Shown one piece after another: positions 8,143 through 16,408 of a stretch of 64,000 bases of DNA. Under the pieces are notes generated by a model. It worked only from the letters and a program-made list of their open reading frames with translations, was not told the DNA's origin and made no database searches. The stretch is taken from assembly GCF_028863945.1 (NCBI RefSeq), contig NZ_JARBEA010000001.1:35080-99079 (forward strand). Direction: 5' to 3'. This DNA is from Jeotgalibaca caeni. GTDB taxonomy: Bacteria > Bacillota > Bacilli > Lactobacillales > Aerococcaceae. Both the position numbers and the translations under genes were made by a program. The stretch's first letter is position 1. Each line of letters starts with the position of its first letter.

Positions 8143-9192
8143 TTATTGTTGAGCTTTTAAGTTCTTTTTAACTGCTTCTTCTAGACCATTTAGGTATGTT
8201 GCACCCAATGCGCGGTCGTATAAACCGTATCCTGGTTTACCAGTTTCGCCCCAAATCATACGGCCGTGGTCTGGACGGATTGCGCCTTCAAAGCCGCCTT
8301 CTACACATGCTTTTACGACTTCATACATGTCGATGGATCCCATTTCGGACAAGTGAGCAGATTCTTCGAATGAACGTCCGCCAACTAATTTCACGTTACG
8401 TGCATGCACGAAGTTTACGCGTTTTTTAGCTAACATGTCTTTCAAGATTTCTACTGCATCGTTCTTTGGATCAGATGCGAATGAACCAACACATAGTGTT
8501 ACTCCATTATATTCGCTGTCATATAGCTTGATGAAACGGTTCAACGCTTCGCCGCCTGTGATGATACGAGGCAAGCCGAAGATGCTGTATGGAGGATCAT
8601 CTGGGTGAATCGCCATCTTGACGCCAGCTTCTTCTGCAACTGGGATAATTTCTTTGATGAAGTATTCTAGGTTAGCCCATAGTTTTTCTTCGTCAACTTC
8701 TTTGTACTCATCCATTAAGGCATTCATTTCTTCAGAACTGTAGCTTTCGTCCCAACCTGGAAGTGAAAGCGTACGTGGGTCCATTTTGTTTACTTCTTCT
8801 TCATCGAAGATTAACGCGTTGGAACCATCTGGTAAATCATAAGCCAAGTTGGAACGAGTCCAGTCAAAGATTGGCATGAAGTTGTAACATACAACAGGAA
8901 TTCCTGCTTTACCTAAGTTGCGCAAGGTTTCTTTGTATGCACTAATGTATTGATCACGGTCTGGACGACCCAATTTAATGGATTCGTGAACCGGTACAGA
9001 TTCGATAACAGAAATGTATAGGCCTTCTGCTTCTACGTCTGCTTTCAACTTTTCGATGCGTTCCATTGGCCATGCTTGTCCAACTGGAATATCGTAAATT
9101 GCTGTAACAATCCCTTTCATACCTGGGATTTGACGAATATTTTTCAATGTAACAGGATCATCGTGACCGTACCATCTGAATGACATTTCCAT
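8143..9192 (-). CDS. uxuA: D-mannonate dehydratase
   Basis: Converts D-mannonate to 2-dehydro-3-deoxy-D-gluconate and water, metal (Fe/Mn) dependent. The 349 residues cover the whole TIM-barrel family. The four metal ligands of the family are visible: His in AIHPDDPPY, Cys in TLCVGSF, His in FVHARNV and Asp in RPDHGRM. I prefer ATG 9192 (MEMSFRWYG) over the TTG two codons upstream because GGAAG is then 10 bases rather than 4 bases away. Operon member between uxaC and uxuB. Confidence 0.92.
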   Translation of the reverse strand: MEMSFRWYGHDDPVTLKNIRQIPGMKGIVTAIYDIPVGQAWPMERIEKLKADVEAEGLYISVIESVPVHESIKLGRPDRDQYISAYKETLRNLGKAGIPVVCYNFMPIFDWTRSNLAYDLPDGSNALIFDEEEVNKMDPRTLSLPGWDESYSSEEMNALMDEYKEVDEEKLWANLEYFIKEIIPVAEEAGVKMAIHPDDPPYSIFGLPRIITGGEALNRFIKLYDSEYNGVTLCVGSFASDPKNDAVEILKDMLAKKRVNFVHARNVKLVGGRSFEESAHLSEMGSIDMYEVVKACVEGGFEGAIRPDHGRMIWGETGKPGYGLYDRALGATYLNGLEEAVKKNLKAQQ

Positions 9193-9221
9193 TTTCAAAA
9201 CACTTCCTTATTTATAATTTT

Positions 9222-10637
9222 TTATTTATTAAACTCGAAGTATTCTACTGCATTGTTATAGCTAATATTGGTAATTAGTTTTTCCAATAACGCGTCGTCA
9301 TTTGGAATCTCACCACGTTCAACGAGGTCTCCGATGAAGTCACACAGGATTCTACGGAAATACTCATGACGTGTATAAGAAATGAAGCTTCTTGAATCAG
9401 TCAGCATACCGACAAAGTTCATTAACAACCCTGCCTCAGATAAAGCTTTCAACTGCTTCAACATGCCATACTTCGTATCGTTAAACCACCATCCAGAACC
9501 AAGTTGAACTTTGCTCTTTATTCCTTGATCATTCATCTGGAAGTTCGCTGCTGCGGTTCCAGCCAAATCAAAGTAGGTTGGGTCTAAAGGATACATAATG
9601 AATTTAGGCAGTTTGTTTTCTTTATCCATGCCGTCCATCAACTTGTTTAGGGCATAGCTGACGTTTGGTTGATCTTGAATCGCATCCACACCCGCATCAG
9701 CGCCTACGCTATTGAAAATACGAGAGTTGTTGTTGCGAATGGCACCAAAATGCAACTGCATCACGAAGTTTTTATCGTGATAAATTTTCCCAAGTTCTAC
9801 AAACAATTTTGTTTGGAATTTGGCGTATTCTTCATCACTTACAGCCTCGCCTTTTGCAGCCTTTTGGAAAATCGCTTCAATTTCTTCGTCGCTTGCTTCT
9901 ACATAGTAAATGGTCGACAAGCCGTGATCTGAAACGTTGGAACCGTGGTCAGCGAAATATTGGATGCGTTCTTCCATTCCTGCTAGCAGGTCTTGGAAGC
10001 TGTCCATTTCACGTCCCGTTCCCTCTTTCATTTTATCAAGGAAACCAGTAAACTTCGCTGCATCTTGAACGGCAAAAGCTTCATCAGGACGGAAACCAGG
10101 GGCTACCGTTACATCAAAAGAGTCATCTTCTGCAATTTGTTTGTGCCAAGCTAAGTCATCGGTTGGATTATCTGTTGTACATACGAAGGTAACATTAGAG
10201 TTCTTGATAAGTGTGCGTGCAGTCAATTTTTCATCTTTGATCACTTGGTTACAGTGGTCATAGATTTCTTTCCAGTTTTTGGAATTTAACAATTCATCCA
10301 CATGGAAGTAGCGTTTTAATTCCAAAGCAGACCAGTGGAACAAAGGATTCCCTACTGCGTTCTCACAAGCGTATGCCCAAGCTTCGAACTTTTCTTCTGG
10401 TGTAGCATTTCCAGTGATTTTCACTTCTGGAATTCCCATTGCACGCATTGCACGCCATTTGTAATGGTCGCCGCCTAACCATAGTTCGGTAACATTCTCA
10501 AACTCATGATCTTCCGCAATTTGCTGTGGAGATAGATGACAATGATAGTCAAAAATCGGCATATTTTTTGAAAAATCGTGATAGAGATGTTTCGCTGTCT
10601 CTGTTTGGAGCATGAAATCATCGTGAATAAAAGACAT
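9222..10637 (-). CDS. uxaC: Glucuronate isomerase (uronate isomerase)
   Basis: First enzyme of the pathway: isomerises D-glucuronate to D-fructuronate (and galacturonate to tagaturonate). The 471-residue protein belongs to the amidohydrolase superfamily; the metal-binding pair is in FDYHCHLSP near residue 28 and the active-site stretch TDNPTDDLAWH is near residue 160. A TTG in frame lies 30 bases upstream, but ATG 10637 is chosen because AAGGAGA precedes it and the family begins MSFI-x-DDFML. The gene lies 36 bases after kdgA. Confidence 0.92.
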   Translation of the reverse strand: MSFIHDDFMLQTETAKHLYHDFSKNMPIFDYHCHLSPQQIAEDHEFENVTELWLGGDHYKWRAMRAMGIPEVKITGNATPEEKFEAWAYACENAVGNPLFHWSALELKRYFHVDELLNSKNWKEIYDHCNQVIKDEKLTARTLIKNSNVTFVCTTDNPTDDLAWHKQIAEDDSFDVTVAPGFRPDEAFAVQDAAKFTGFLDKMKEGTGREMDSFQDLLAGMEERIQYFADHGSNVSDHGLSTIYYVEASDEEIEAIFQKAAKGEAVSDEEYAKFQTKLFVELGKIYHDKNFVMQLHFGAIRNNNSRIFNSVGADAGVDAIQDQPNVSYALNKLMDGMDKENKLPKFIMYPLDPTYFDLAGTAAANFQMNDQGIKSKVQLGSGWWFNDTKYGMLKQLKALSEAGLLMNFVGMLTDSRSFISYTRHEYFRRILCDFIGDLVERGEIPNDDALLEKLITNISYNNAVEYFEFNK

Positions 10638-10673
10638 TACTTCAGTCTCTCCTTCTTTTATTGCCAAAAAGAT

Positions 10674-11321
10674 CTATTTTGCTAAAATTTCTATTAATTT
10701 ATCAGCAAATTCTTTTGCGTTTGCTTCTACTTGTGCAGAGCCGCCTTCTTTTAGACCTTTCGTTAAAGCACTACCTACACCTACAGCCCAAGCGCCGTTT
10801 GCAATCCATTTTTCCATGTTGTCCAAGGAAACGCCGCCTGAAGGCATTGCTTCTACCCAAGGAATTGGACCGTGCAAGTCTTTAATGAATCCAGGACCTA
10901 ATAGTCCACCTGGGAACAATTTAACAACTTCGCAACCAGCTTCTAGTGCAGTTGCAACTTCCGTAATGGAACCACAACCTGGTAGGTAAGGGATGGTGTA
11001 GAGGTTACACATTTTTGCAATTCTTTCATTGAAGTTTGGGCTAACGATGAATTTCGCGCCATTCAAAATTGCAAGTCTTGCAGACACTTCATCTAAAACC
11101 GTTCCAGCTCCAACAACCATATCTGTATCTGCAAATTCGTCAGCAAGACGACGCATTACTTGTTCAGCGTTTGGTGTAGAAAAAGTTACTTCGACGTTTT
11201 TGATTCCGCCTTGGTAAACAGCTTTCGAAATTTCATAGCCTTCTTCTTGTGTAGAGCCACGAACGACTGCGAAAAGGAAGTTCTTTTGCATTTGGTCTAA
11301 GATATCTCTTTTTAAGCTCAT
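10674..11321 (-). CDS. kdgA: 2-dehydro-3-deoxy-phosphogluconate / 4-hydroxy-2-oxoglutarate aldolase
   Basis: Cleaves KDPG to pyruvate and glyceraldehyde 3-phosphate, the end of the uronate pathway. The 215-residue class I aldolase has the Schiff-base lysine in EVVKLFPGGLLGP (about residue 130) and the catalytic glutamate in VEVTFSTP (about residue 45). ATG 11321 has GGAGG 7 bases upstream. It is the first gene of the operon, directly behind a consensus promoter and a candidate operator. The kinase (kdgK) that must make KDPG from KDG is not in this operon. Confidence 0.9.
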   Translation of the reverse strand: MSLKRDILDQMQKNFLFAVVRGSTQEEGYEISKAVYQGGIKNVEVTFSTPNAEQVMRRLADEFADTDMVVGAGTVLDEVSARLAILNGAKFIVSPNFNERIAKMCNLYTIPYLPGCGSITEVATALEAGCEVVKLFPGGLLGPGFIKDLHGPIPWVEAMPSGGVSLDNMEKWIANGAWAVGVGSALTKGLKEGGSAQVEANAKEFADKLIEILAK

Positions 11322-11342
11322 TAATGTTCCTCCATTCATAGT

Positions 11343-11367
11343 TTGCGTCTCACATTATGAAACGCAA
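11343..11367. promoter_or_regulatory. inverted-repeat operator before kdgA
   Basis: TTGCGTCTC (11343-11351) and GAAACGCAA (11359-11367) form an imperfect 9-base inverted repeat with a 7-base gap. It lies about 10-35 bases downstream of the predicted start of transcription and contains an ATGAAAC half site reminiscent of KdgR/IclR operators. The adjacent IclR-type regulator is the likely ligand. Confidence 0.5.
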
Positions 11368-11384
11368 TATCACATACCGAATCA

Positions 11385-11413
11385 ATTATAAAATTTTATG
11401 AAATTTATGTCAA
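11385..11413 (-). promoter_or_regulatory. consensus sigma-A promoter of the kdgA-uxaC-uxuA-uxuB operon
   Basis: On the minus strand TTGACA (11413-11408) and TATAAT (11390-11385) are both perfect consensus hexamers with a 17-base spacer. So strong a promoter implies tight repression, fitting the inverted repeat just downstream. Confidence 0.85.
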
Positions 11414-11427
11414 TGCCTTCTACTCAG

Positions 11428-12207
11428 CTATTTCCACTTTCCACCTAATAATTGTGTAATTTTCTCGGCACATTCTAATGCTTTTTGAATATAGTAGCTT
11501 TTTCTTTCTTTTTCACTGATCGGTAAAGAAATGCTCACTGCGCCTGCTGCTTCTTCTTTGTAACTAGAAAATACGCAACCCACACAAAAAACACCGTACT
11601 CAAACTCTTCATCATCTAACGCATACCCTACTTCACGAATGTGTTGCAGTTCTTCGTGAAAATGATTGAGTTCGGTAATGGTATATTCGGTTTTCTTTTC
11701 CGCAGTAATACGTCCCCAATAAGAATCCACTTCACTCTGTTCGCGAGTGGCCAGAATTGCTTTCCCAACCGCCGTACAGTATAAAGGCGCTTTCAACCCG
11801 ATTTTCGAACGCATCTTGGATTCTTGATAGTCTCCATACTTATCAACATATAAAACTTCATCTCGATCTTCGATGACTAGGTGGACGGTTTGTCCAATCT
11901 CTTGTGACAATTGACGAATATTACTTTTTGCGACATTAAGGAAATCAATATTCTGGACACGTTTATTGCCCAATTCAAACATCCGTAATGAAATACGGTA
12001 TTGTTTGGTGTCTTCAATTTGTTCAATCAAGCCGTTTTCGATCAATGAGTGGACTAGGCGGTGTGTTGTTGCTTTATGCAACTGAACCTTGTCACTCAAA
12101 TCATTGAGACTCAAACTCGGGTAATCTGATAGAGTTTCGATGATTGATACTGCACGATCAATTGATTGAACTTTGGAGGTTACTCCTTGTTCTTCTCTTG
12201 TTGCCAT
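11428..12207 (-). CDS. IclR family transcriptional regulator (KdgR-like)
   Basis: A 259-residue regulator with an N-terminal winged helix-turn-helix (about residues 14-75, recognition helix near LHKATTHRLVHSL) and a C-terminal IclR effector domain (KSKIG-like GLKAPLYCTAVGKAILA about residue 137, and a cysteine-containing FCVGCVF segment). By family and position it should repress the uronate operon and respond to KDG or a related sugar acid, as KdgR does. It starts with ATG after AGGAGAAGAG and is transcribed from its own promoter. Confidence 0.82.
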   Translation of the reverse strand: MATREEQGVTSKVQSIDRAVSIIETLSDYPSLSLNDLSDKVQLHKATTHRLVHSLIENGLIEQIEDTKQYRISLRMFELGNKRVQNIDFLNVAKSNIRQLSQEIGQTVHLVIEDRDEVLYVDKYGDYQESKMRSKIGLKAPLYCTAVGKAILATREQSEVDSYWGRITAEKKTEYTITELNHFHEELQHIREVGYALDDEEFEYGVFCVGCVFSSYKEEAAGAVSISLPISEKERKSYYIQKALECAEKITQLLGGKWK

Positions 12208-12225
12208 GAACTTCTCTTCTCCTAT

Positions 12226-12239
12226 GGAAATGGTATTCC
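12226..12239. promoter_or_regulatory. IclR-type palindrome before the regulator gene
   Basis: GGAAATGGTATTCC is a near palindrome between the promoter and the start of the IclR gene, similar to IclR-family operator forms (GGAAA..TTTCC). It could serve autoregulation. Pattern only. Confidence 0.35.
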
Positions 12240-12260
12240 TACTATTTACAATCCATGTTA

Positions 12261-12289
12261 AGTATAGAATCTTTATTTAAACAAAGCAA
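12261..12289 (-). promoter_or_regulatory. promoter of the IclR regulator gene
   Basis: Minus-strand TTGCTT (12289-12284) and TATACT (12266-12261) with 17-base spacing. The stretch from 12290 to about 12516 holds no gene or structure that I can support. Confidence 0.55.
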
Positions 12290-12516
12290 CTTTTCCCGAA
12301 TGGATCCCTCTATTTCCCTTGCCTACAAGCTTAAGATTCATGGAAATCAAAAACTGCGTGTCTCTTTAAAACAGGATTTGCAAAGTGGTTGGTGTCATTT
12401 TTTTAGCATGTGAGATTTCTGGACAGGTAGAAAAACTTCGATGATACCGATTACATAAAAACAAAAAAAAACGAGAAGCCACTGTAGTACCAGTATCTCA
12501 CGTGTACTCCATTCAA

Positions 12517-12566
12517 CAAAAAATAGTGTGGCTAAAGGAGAAATCTTTCTCCTCTTGCCCACACTG
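12517..12566 (-). terminator. strong terminator of the ABC exporter operon
   Basis: On the minus strand AGTGTGG-GC...GAGGAGAAA pairs with TTTCTCC...GC-CACACT around a short loop and is followed by ATTTTTTG. It directly follows the exporter stop codon at 12570. Confidence 0.85.
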
Positions 12567-12569
12567 TTT

Positions 12570-14327
12570 TTAACTTGCTTCTTCCATGCCTTTCTTTTGC
12601 ATCCGGTACATTTCAGCATACTTTCCATTTTCCAGCAACAAGGAATCATGGCTGCCGCGTTCCACAATCTTCCCAGCGTCTAGGACCAGAATTTGATCCG
12701 CGTGCTGGATGGTGGAGAGACGGTGCGCGATAATAAACGTCGTGCGACCTTCTTTTAAGACATCCATCGCGTGCTGAATAATTTCTTCTGTCTCTGTGTC
12801 GATACTGGAAGTTGCTTCGTCCAAAATCAAAATTTTCGGATCATAAGCAAGCGCCCGTGCGAAAGAAATTAACTGTCGTTGTCCAGAACTTAGGGTACCG
12901 CCCTTTTCAACTACCGGTTCTCCTAAGCCTTTTTCAAAATGAGTCAGCATCGAATCGCCGCCTACTTCGGTCAGAGCCTTCGCGGCCATTTCCGTAGTGA
13001 TGGCTGGGTTATCGAGTGTAATATTCGACTCAATTGTTCCAGTGAATAAGAATGGATCTTGTAAGACGATTCCCATCGCTTCCCGGATACTTTGGCGTGA
13101 GCTGGCTTTTGTATCTTGTCCATCAATCAGAATCTTTCCTTCTTGTGGATCATAGAAACGAAACAGCAAGTTCATGATAGAGCTCTTTCCTGAACCTGTG
13201 TGCCCTACCAACGCAACCGTTTCACCCGGCATTGCGGTAAAATGGATGTCATTCAAAACAGGTGACTCTTCTTGATAGCCAAAGGTAACGTGCTGGAATT
13301 CCACTTTTCCCTCGCCAATTTCGAATACACCAGTTTCCTCTTCTTCCTCTGGTTCATCAATTAGTTTGAAAACCCGTTCTCCAGCTGCAATAGCTTGTTG
13401 AACAAACGCCATTTGCTGGATAATTCCTTGGATTGGATCGTACAAACGCGTCACATAGTCTCCAAATACATACAAAGTCCCAATCGAAATTCCTAATACA
13501 CCGTTTAAGTACTGCGTACCGAAGTAAACCATCACCAACAACAAGGTAACGTGACGCAACAGTCCTCCTAAGGTAAATTGCGCAGCTGAATCCAGCAGTA
13601 CATATTTCCGTTCTACTTCAAACCACTCATCATTAATAGTTTGGAATTCTTCAGCAACTTGTTCTTCTTGTTGGAAGGCTTGAATAATCGGCATCCCTTG
13701 GACAGACTCATTAATCTTCCCATTAATTTCCCCATTCAATTCTCTTTCTTTCCGACTTAATGCTCCTGCCCGTTTGGAATAGAATCGGTGCCAGAGATAC
13801 ATCAACGGCAACAAGATAAGCAGTGCAATTCCTAATCCTTGATGGAGCCGCGCAATGGCAATGTAGGTTCCGATTACGTACACAACGTTTAGCATCACAT
13901 TACTGATGGCTGCTACATAGAATTGCTGACGCAATACTTCCGTATCGTTCGTAATTTGAGAGACTACCTTCCCTGCAGGCAGGTTGTCAAAGTAGCGAAT
14001 AGGCAACCGTTGTAAATGTTCATAAGCCTGGTCCCGAATCACTTTGACAATTCCATTTGCAGCTTTTGTTAAAACCAAAAAGCTTGCGTAGCGAAGGACA
14101 GCGGTTGTGAGCATCAGGAATGCGTAAAACAGGAGCAGCCTGATTAGTACTTCAGCGAAAAACTCCCCTTCTGCTGCAGCAGGTGTAATCACTTCATCAA
14201 TCAGTCTTTGCGCTACTAGCGGAGCAGAAAGGTCGGTGGTAACTGCCACGAGGAGCAAGATGAAACCAATGACAAACCGCCCTTTATAATGCTTCATATA
14301 AGATAATAACCGTTTGGTCGTTCTCAT
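12570..14327 (-). CDS. ABC multidrug exporter subunit (BmrD/LmrD/YheH type)
   Basis: A 585-residue fused membrane-ATPase half-transporter: six transmembrane helices in the first 310 residues, then a nucleotide-binding domain with Walker A GHTGSGKSS, Walker B ILILDEATSS with the catalytic glutamate, and H-loop IAHRLS. The ABC signature reads LSSGQ rather than LSGGQ. Together with its partner's D-for-E change this is the usual picture of a heterodimer with one degenerate ATP site. The start is ATG 14327, which overlaps the stop of the upstream subunit (TAATG); the longer reading has no ribosome site. It exports drugs or other amphiphiles; the actual substrate is not readable. Confidence 0.85.
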   Translation of the reverse strand: MRTTKRLLSYMKHYKGRFVIGFILLLVAVTTDLSAPLVAQRLIDEVITPAAAEGEFFAEVLIRLLLFYAFLMLTTAVLRYASFLVLTKAANGIVKVIRDQAYEHLQRLPIRYFDNLPAGKVVSQITNDTEVLRQQFYVAAISNVMLNVVYVIGTYIAIARLHQGLGIALLILLPLMYLWHRFYSKRAGALSRKERELNGEINGKINESVQGMPIIQAFQQEEQVAEEFQTINDEWFEVERKYVLLDSAAQFTLGGLLRHVTLLLVMVYFGTQYLNGVLGISIGTLYVFGDYVTRLYDPIQGIIQQMAFVQQAIAAGERVFKLIDEPEEEEETGVFEIGEGKVEFQHVTFGYQEESPVLNDIHFTAMPGETVALVGHTGSGKSSIMNLLFRFYDPQEGKILIDGQDTKASSRQSIREAMGIVLQDPFLFTGTIESNITLDNPAITTEMAAKALTEVGGDSMLTHFEKGLGEPVVEKGGTLSSGQRQLISFARALAYDPKILILDEATSSIDTETEEIIQHAMDVLKEGRTTFIIAHRLSTIQHADQILVLDAGKIVERGSHDSLLLENGKYAEMYRMQKKGMEEAS

Positions 14328-16066
14328 TATTCGCCACCTTCTTTCAATTCTTGTCGGAGGTACTGCGTGTAGTACCATCCTTGGCGGCGAATCAATGCTT
14401 CATGCGTTCCTCGTTCCACAATTCGTCCATCTTCCATGACGATAATCTCATCAGCCTGTTGTACTGCAGACAAGCGGTGGGTCGAGATAATGGTTGTTTT
14501 ACCCGCCCGGACACGTTTAATATTTTCAATAATTTTTTGCTCGGTTTTTGCGTCTACTGCGGATAGTGAATCGTCTAAAATCAAAATTTCTGGATTCTTG
14601 ATTAAGGCGCGGGCAATGGAGATCCGTTGCTTCTGTCCGCCAGAAATGGATACCCCTTTTTCACCAATCATGGTATCCAAGCCTTGATCCATACGCATCA
14701 AATCTTCTTCAAAGGCAGCAATCCGAACGCTGTCCATAATTTCTTCGTCCGTTGCTCCGGCTTTTCCGAAGGCTATATTTTCTCTCACACTTCGGGAAAA
14801 GAGAATGTGGTCTTGCGGTACATAGCCGATCAGGTTCTGCAAGGAAGGCCGGTGATAGTTTTGCACCGGTTCACTGCCGTAACGGAAGTCCCCTGTTCCA
14901 AGTGGATATTGGCGCAATAGTTGGCGTAAGAAGGTTGTTTTCCCAGCACCTGTTTTCCCAACAATCCCTAATGTTTTCCCTTTTGGAATCGTAATATCGA
15001 TGCGCTCCAGATTTTTTTGTTGGCTGCTTGGATATTGGAAAGTTAATCCATGCATAACAATGTCATCCGCTGTTTCGATTACTTTGATCCCTGTTTCTTC
15101 CATCTCGTCGCCAGTTGCCAGCACCTTCTCCACCCGAATCATGGAGGCACTGCCTTGACGGAGAACGTTTGTCAGTTCGCCGATTGAGATAATGGGCCAG
15201 ACAATCATTCCCAAGTACATTTGGAAGGCAACCATGTCCCCAACAGAAAGCTGTCCATCGAGAACCAAGTTCGCTCCGTACCCAAATGCAATGACATTGC
15301 TCGCAGTAATAGAAAGTTTTACCATTGGCGAGAACAAGGCATTTACGTCGGCAACCCGGTTGTTTTTCTTTAACATGCTTTCGGTTTGGCTGCGGAACTT
15401 TTGAATATAATCTTCCTCTTTTACATATGCCCGCACCACACGAATACCGTCTACTACTTCCAGTACATCGTTATTCAAGGCAGAGAATGAGTCTTGAGCA
15501 ATGGTATAACGAGTTTCCACCATGTTGCCTAATTTACCGAATGCATAAGCTAGGAACAGGAGTGGCAGTAAACTGAATAAAGTCAAAGACCAAGCAACGG
15601 TTCCGCCCATCATGAAAACAATGACGGTCAGGAATAGTGTGGCGTTCATCAAAACCATCATTCCGTATCCAGCCGTATCTGAAATCGAACGGATGTCCTG
15701 GGTGGCACGCGCCATCAAGTCCCCTACGCGGAATTTTTCATAAAAGGTTGCGCGCATATGCAGAAAATGATCCATCATTTTACTGCGCATGTTCCGCTGT
15801 AATTTTGCTGCTCCGGTAAATAAATAATAAGACCACGTAAATTCTAAAAAGTAAGCAGCAATCAAACTGAACAAGAATAAGCCAGCTAGGGTAGTTAATC
15901 CGCGTCCAGTTAATTCCTGCCGTACAATGGCATCAATGATTCTTCCGACTAAAAAAGGAATGAACACACTGAATAAGTTACTGCCGATCATGGTGACCAA
16001 TGAAATAAAATAATTTTTGCGATTTTCCTTGAAAAATCCTTTCAACTTAAACATCACATCAAACAT
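14327..16066 (-). CDS. ABC multidrug exporter subunit (BmrC/LmrC/YheI type)
   Basis: A 579-residue half-transporter with six transmembrane helices and a C-terminal ATPase: Walker A GKTGAGKTT, signature ISGGQKQ, Walker B ILILDDSLSAVD with aspartate in place of the catalytic glutamate, and STHRLS. This is the degenerate-Walker-B member of a heterodimeric exporter; its partner follows with a one-base overlap. In B. subtilis the homologous bmrCD pair is preceded by the bmrB leader peptide and induced by ribosome-targeting antibiotics; the same arrangement is present here. Confidence 0.85.
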   Translation of the reverse strand: MFDVMFKLKGFFKENRKNYFISLVTMIGSNLFSVFIPFLVGRIIDAIVRQELTGRGLTTLAGLFLFSLIAAYFLEFTWSYYLFTGAAKLQRNMRSKMMDHFLHMRATFYEKFRVGDLMARATQDIRSISDTAGYGMMVLMNATLFLTVIVFMMGGTVAWSLTLFSLLPLLFLAYAFGKLGNMVETRYTIAQDSFSALNNDVLEVVDGIRVVRAYVKEEDYIQKFRSQTESMLKKNNRVADVNALFSPMVKLSITASNVIAFGYGANLVLDGQLSVGDMVAFQMYLGMIVWPIISIGELTNVLRQGSASMIRVEKVLATGDEMEETGIKVIETADDIVMHGLTFQYPSSQQKNLERIDITIPKGKTLGIVGKTGAGKTTFLRQLLRQYPLGTGDFRYGSEPVQNYHRPSLQNLIGYVPQDHILFSRSVRENIAFGKAGATDEEIMDSVRIAAFEEDLMRMDQGLDTMIGEKGVSISGGQKQRISIARALIKNPEILILDDSLSAVDAKTEQKIIENIKRVRAGKTTIISTHRLSAVQQADEIIVMEDGRIVERGTHEALIRRQGWYYTQYLRQELKEGGE

Positions 16067-16124
16067 ATAAATTGCTTCCCTCTTTTCTGCCTCCCAGTTT
16101 TGAAACGGTTTCTTTCATAAACAC

Positions 16125-16160
16125 AAAAAAGGCATATTCCGCCCTAAAGGAGAATACGCC
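16125..16160 (-). terminator. attenuator terminator in the exporter leader
   Basis: On the minus strand GGCGTATTC and GGAATATGCC form a stem with a 10-11 base loop, followed immediately by TTTTTTG. It lies between the leader peptide stop and the first exporter gene, about 60 bases before the start codon, so it would stop transcription unless prevented. Confidence 0.75.
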
Positions 16161-16185
16161 TGGTTTGGTTTACCAAAAATAACCA

Positions 16186-16254
16186 TTACATAATCTTATG
16201 GAGGGAGGTTGTATTGTATTCACTTCGTTGAAAAACATTAATTGTTACGTTCAT
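16186..16254 (-). CDS. leader peptide of the ABC exporter (BmrB-like)
   Basis: A 22-codon reading frame with a strong GGAGGAG site 5 bases before the ATG. The peptide MNVTINVFQRSEYNTTSLHKIM ends 26 bases before the attenuator stem (16160-16131). There is no known function for the peptide itself; its likely job is to place a ribosome so that stalling by an antibiotic changes leader folding. A small hairpin (TTTGG..CCAAA, about 16163-16177) lies between stop and attenuator. The sequence does not resemble the B. subtilis BmrB peptide as far as I recall, only the arrangement. Confidence 0.65.
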   Translation of the reverse strand: MNVTINVFQRSEYNTTSLHKIM

Positions 16255-16284
16255 CGTAACTCCTCCTCTCTTTATTCTATTTGT

Positions 16285-16313
16285 ATTTTAATTCTTTTCT
16301 CCTCAATGAACAA
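16285..16313 (-). promoter_or_regulatory. promoter of the exporter leader
   Basis: Minus-strand TTGTTC (16313-16308) and TAAAAT (16290-16285), spacing 17. Transcription would begin close to the leader ribosome site. Confidence 0.5.
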
Positions 16314-16330
16314 GTATAATGTTGATTATC

Positions 16331-16358
16331 TTGAAAGTTTTTTGAACAAAGCTATAAA
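16331..16358 (+). promoter_or_regulatory. promoter of the aminotransferase gene
   Basis: TTGAAA (16331-16336) and TATAAA (16353-16358), spacing 16, about 50 bases before the ATG at 16409. It is divergent from the exporter promoter. Confidence 0.55.
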
Positions 16359-16408
16359 AAAATAGAAAATTCTGTTAAAATCATTAGAAAACTTAAGGAG
16401 CTACTTTC

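Noticed and set aside
12395..12667. 90-residue reading frame on the minus strand after the ABC exporter
   Set aside because: It overlaps the exporter's 3' end in another frame and runs through the strong terminator; it has no ribosome site and an odd composition.
16101..16111. GAAAC-G-GTTTC palindrome between the attenuator and the exporter start
   Set aside because: Short, close to the ribosome site region, and no partner regulator suggested; not strong enough to call an operator.
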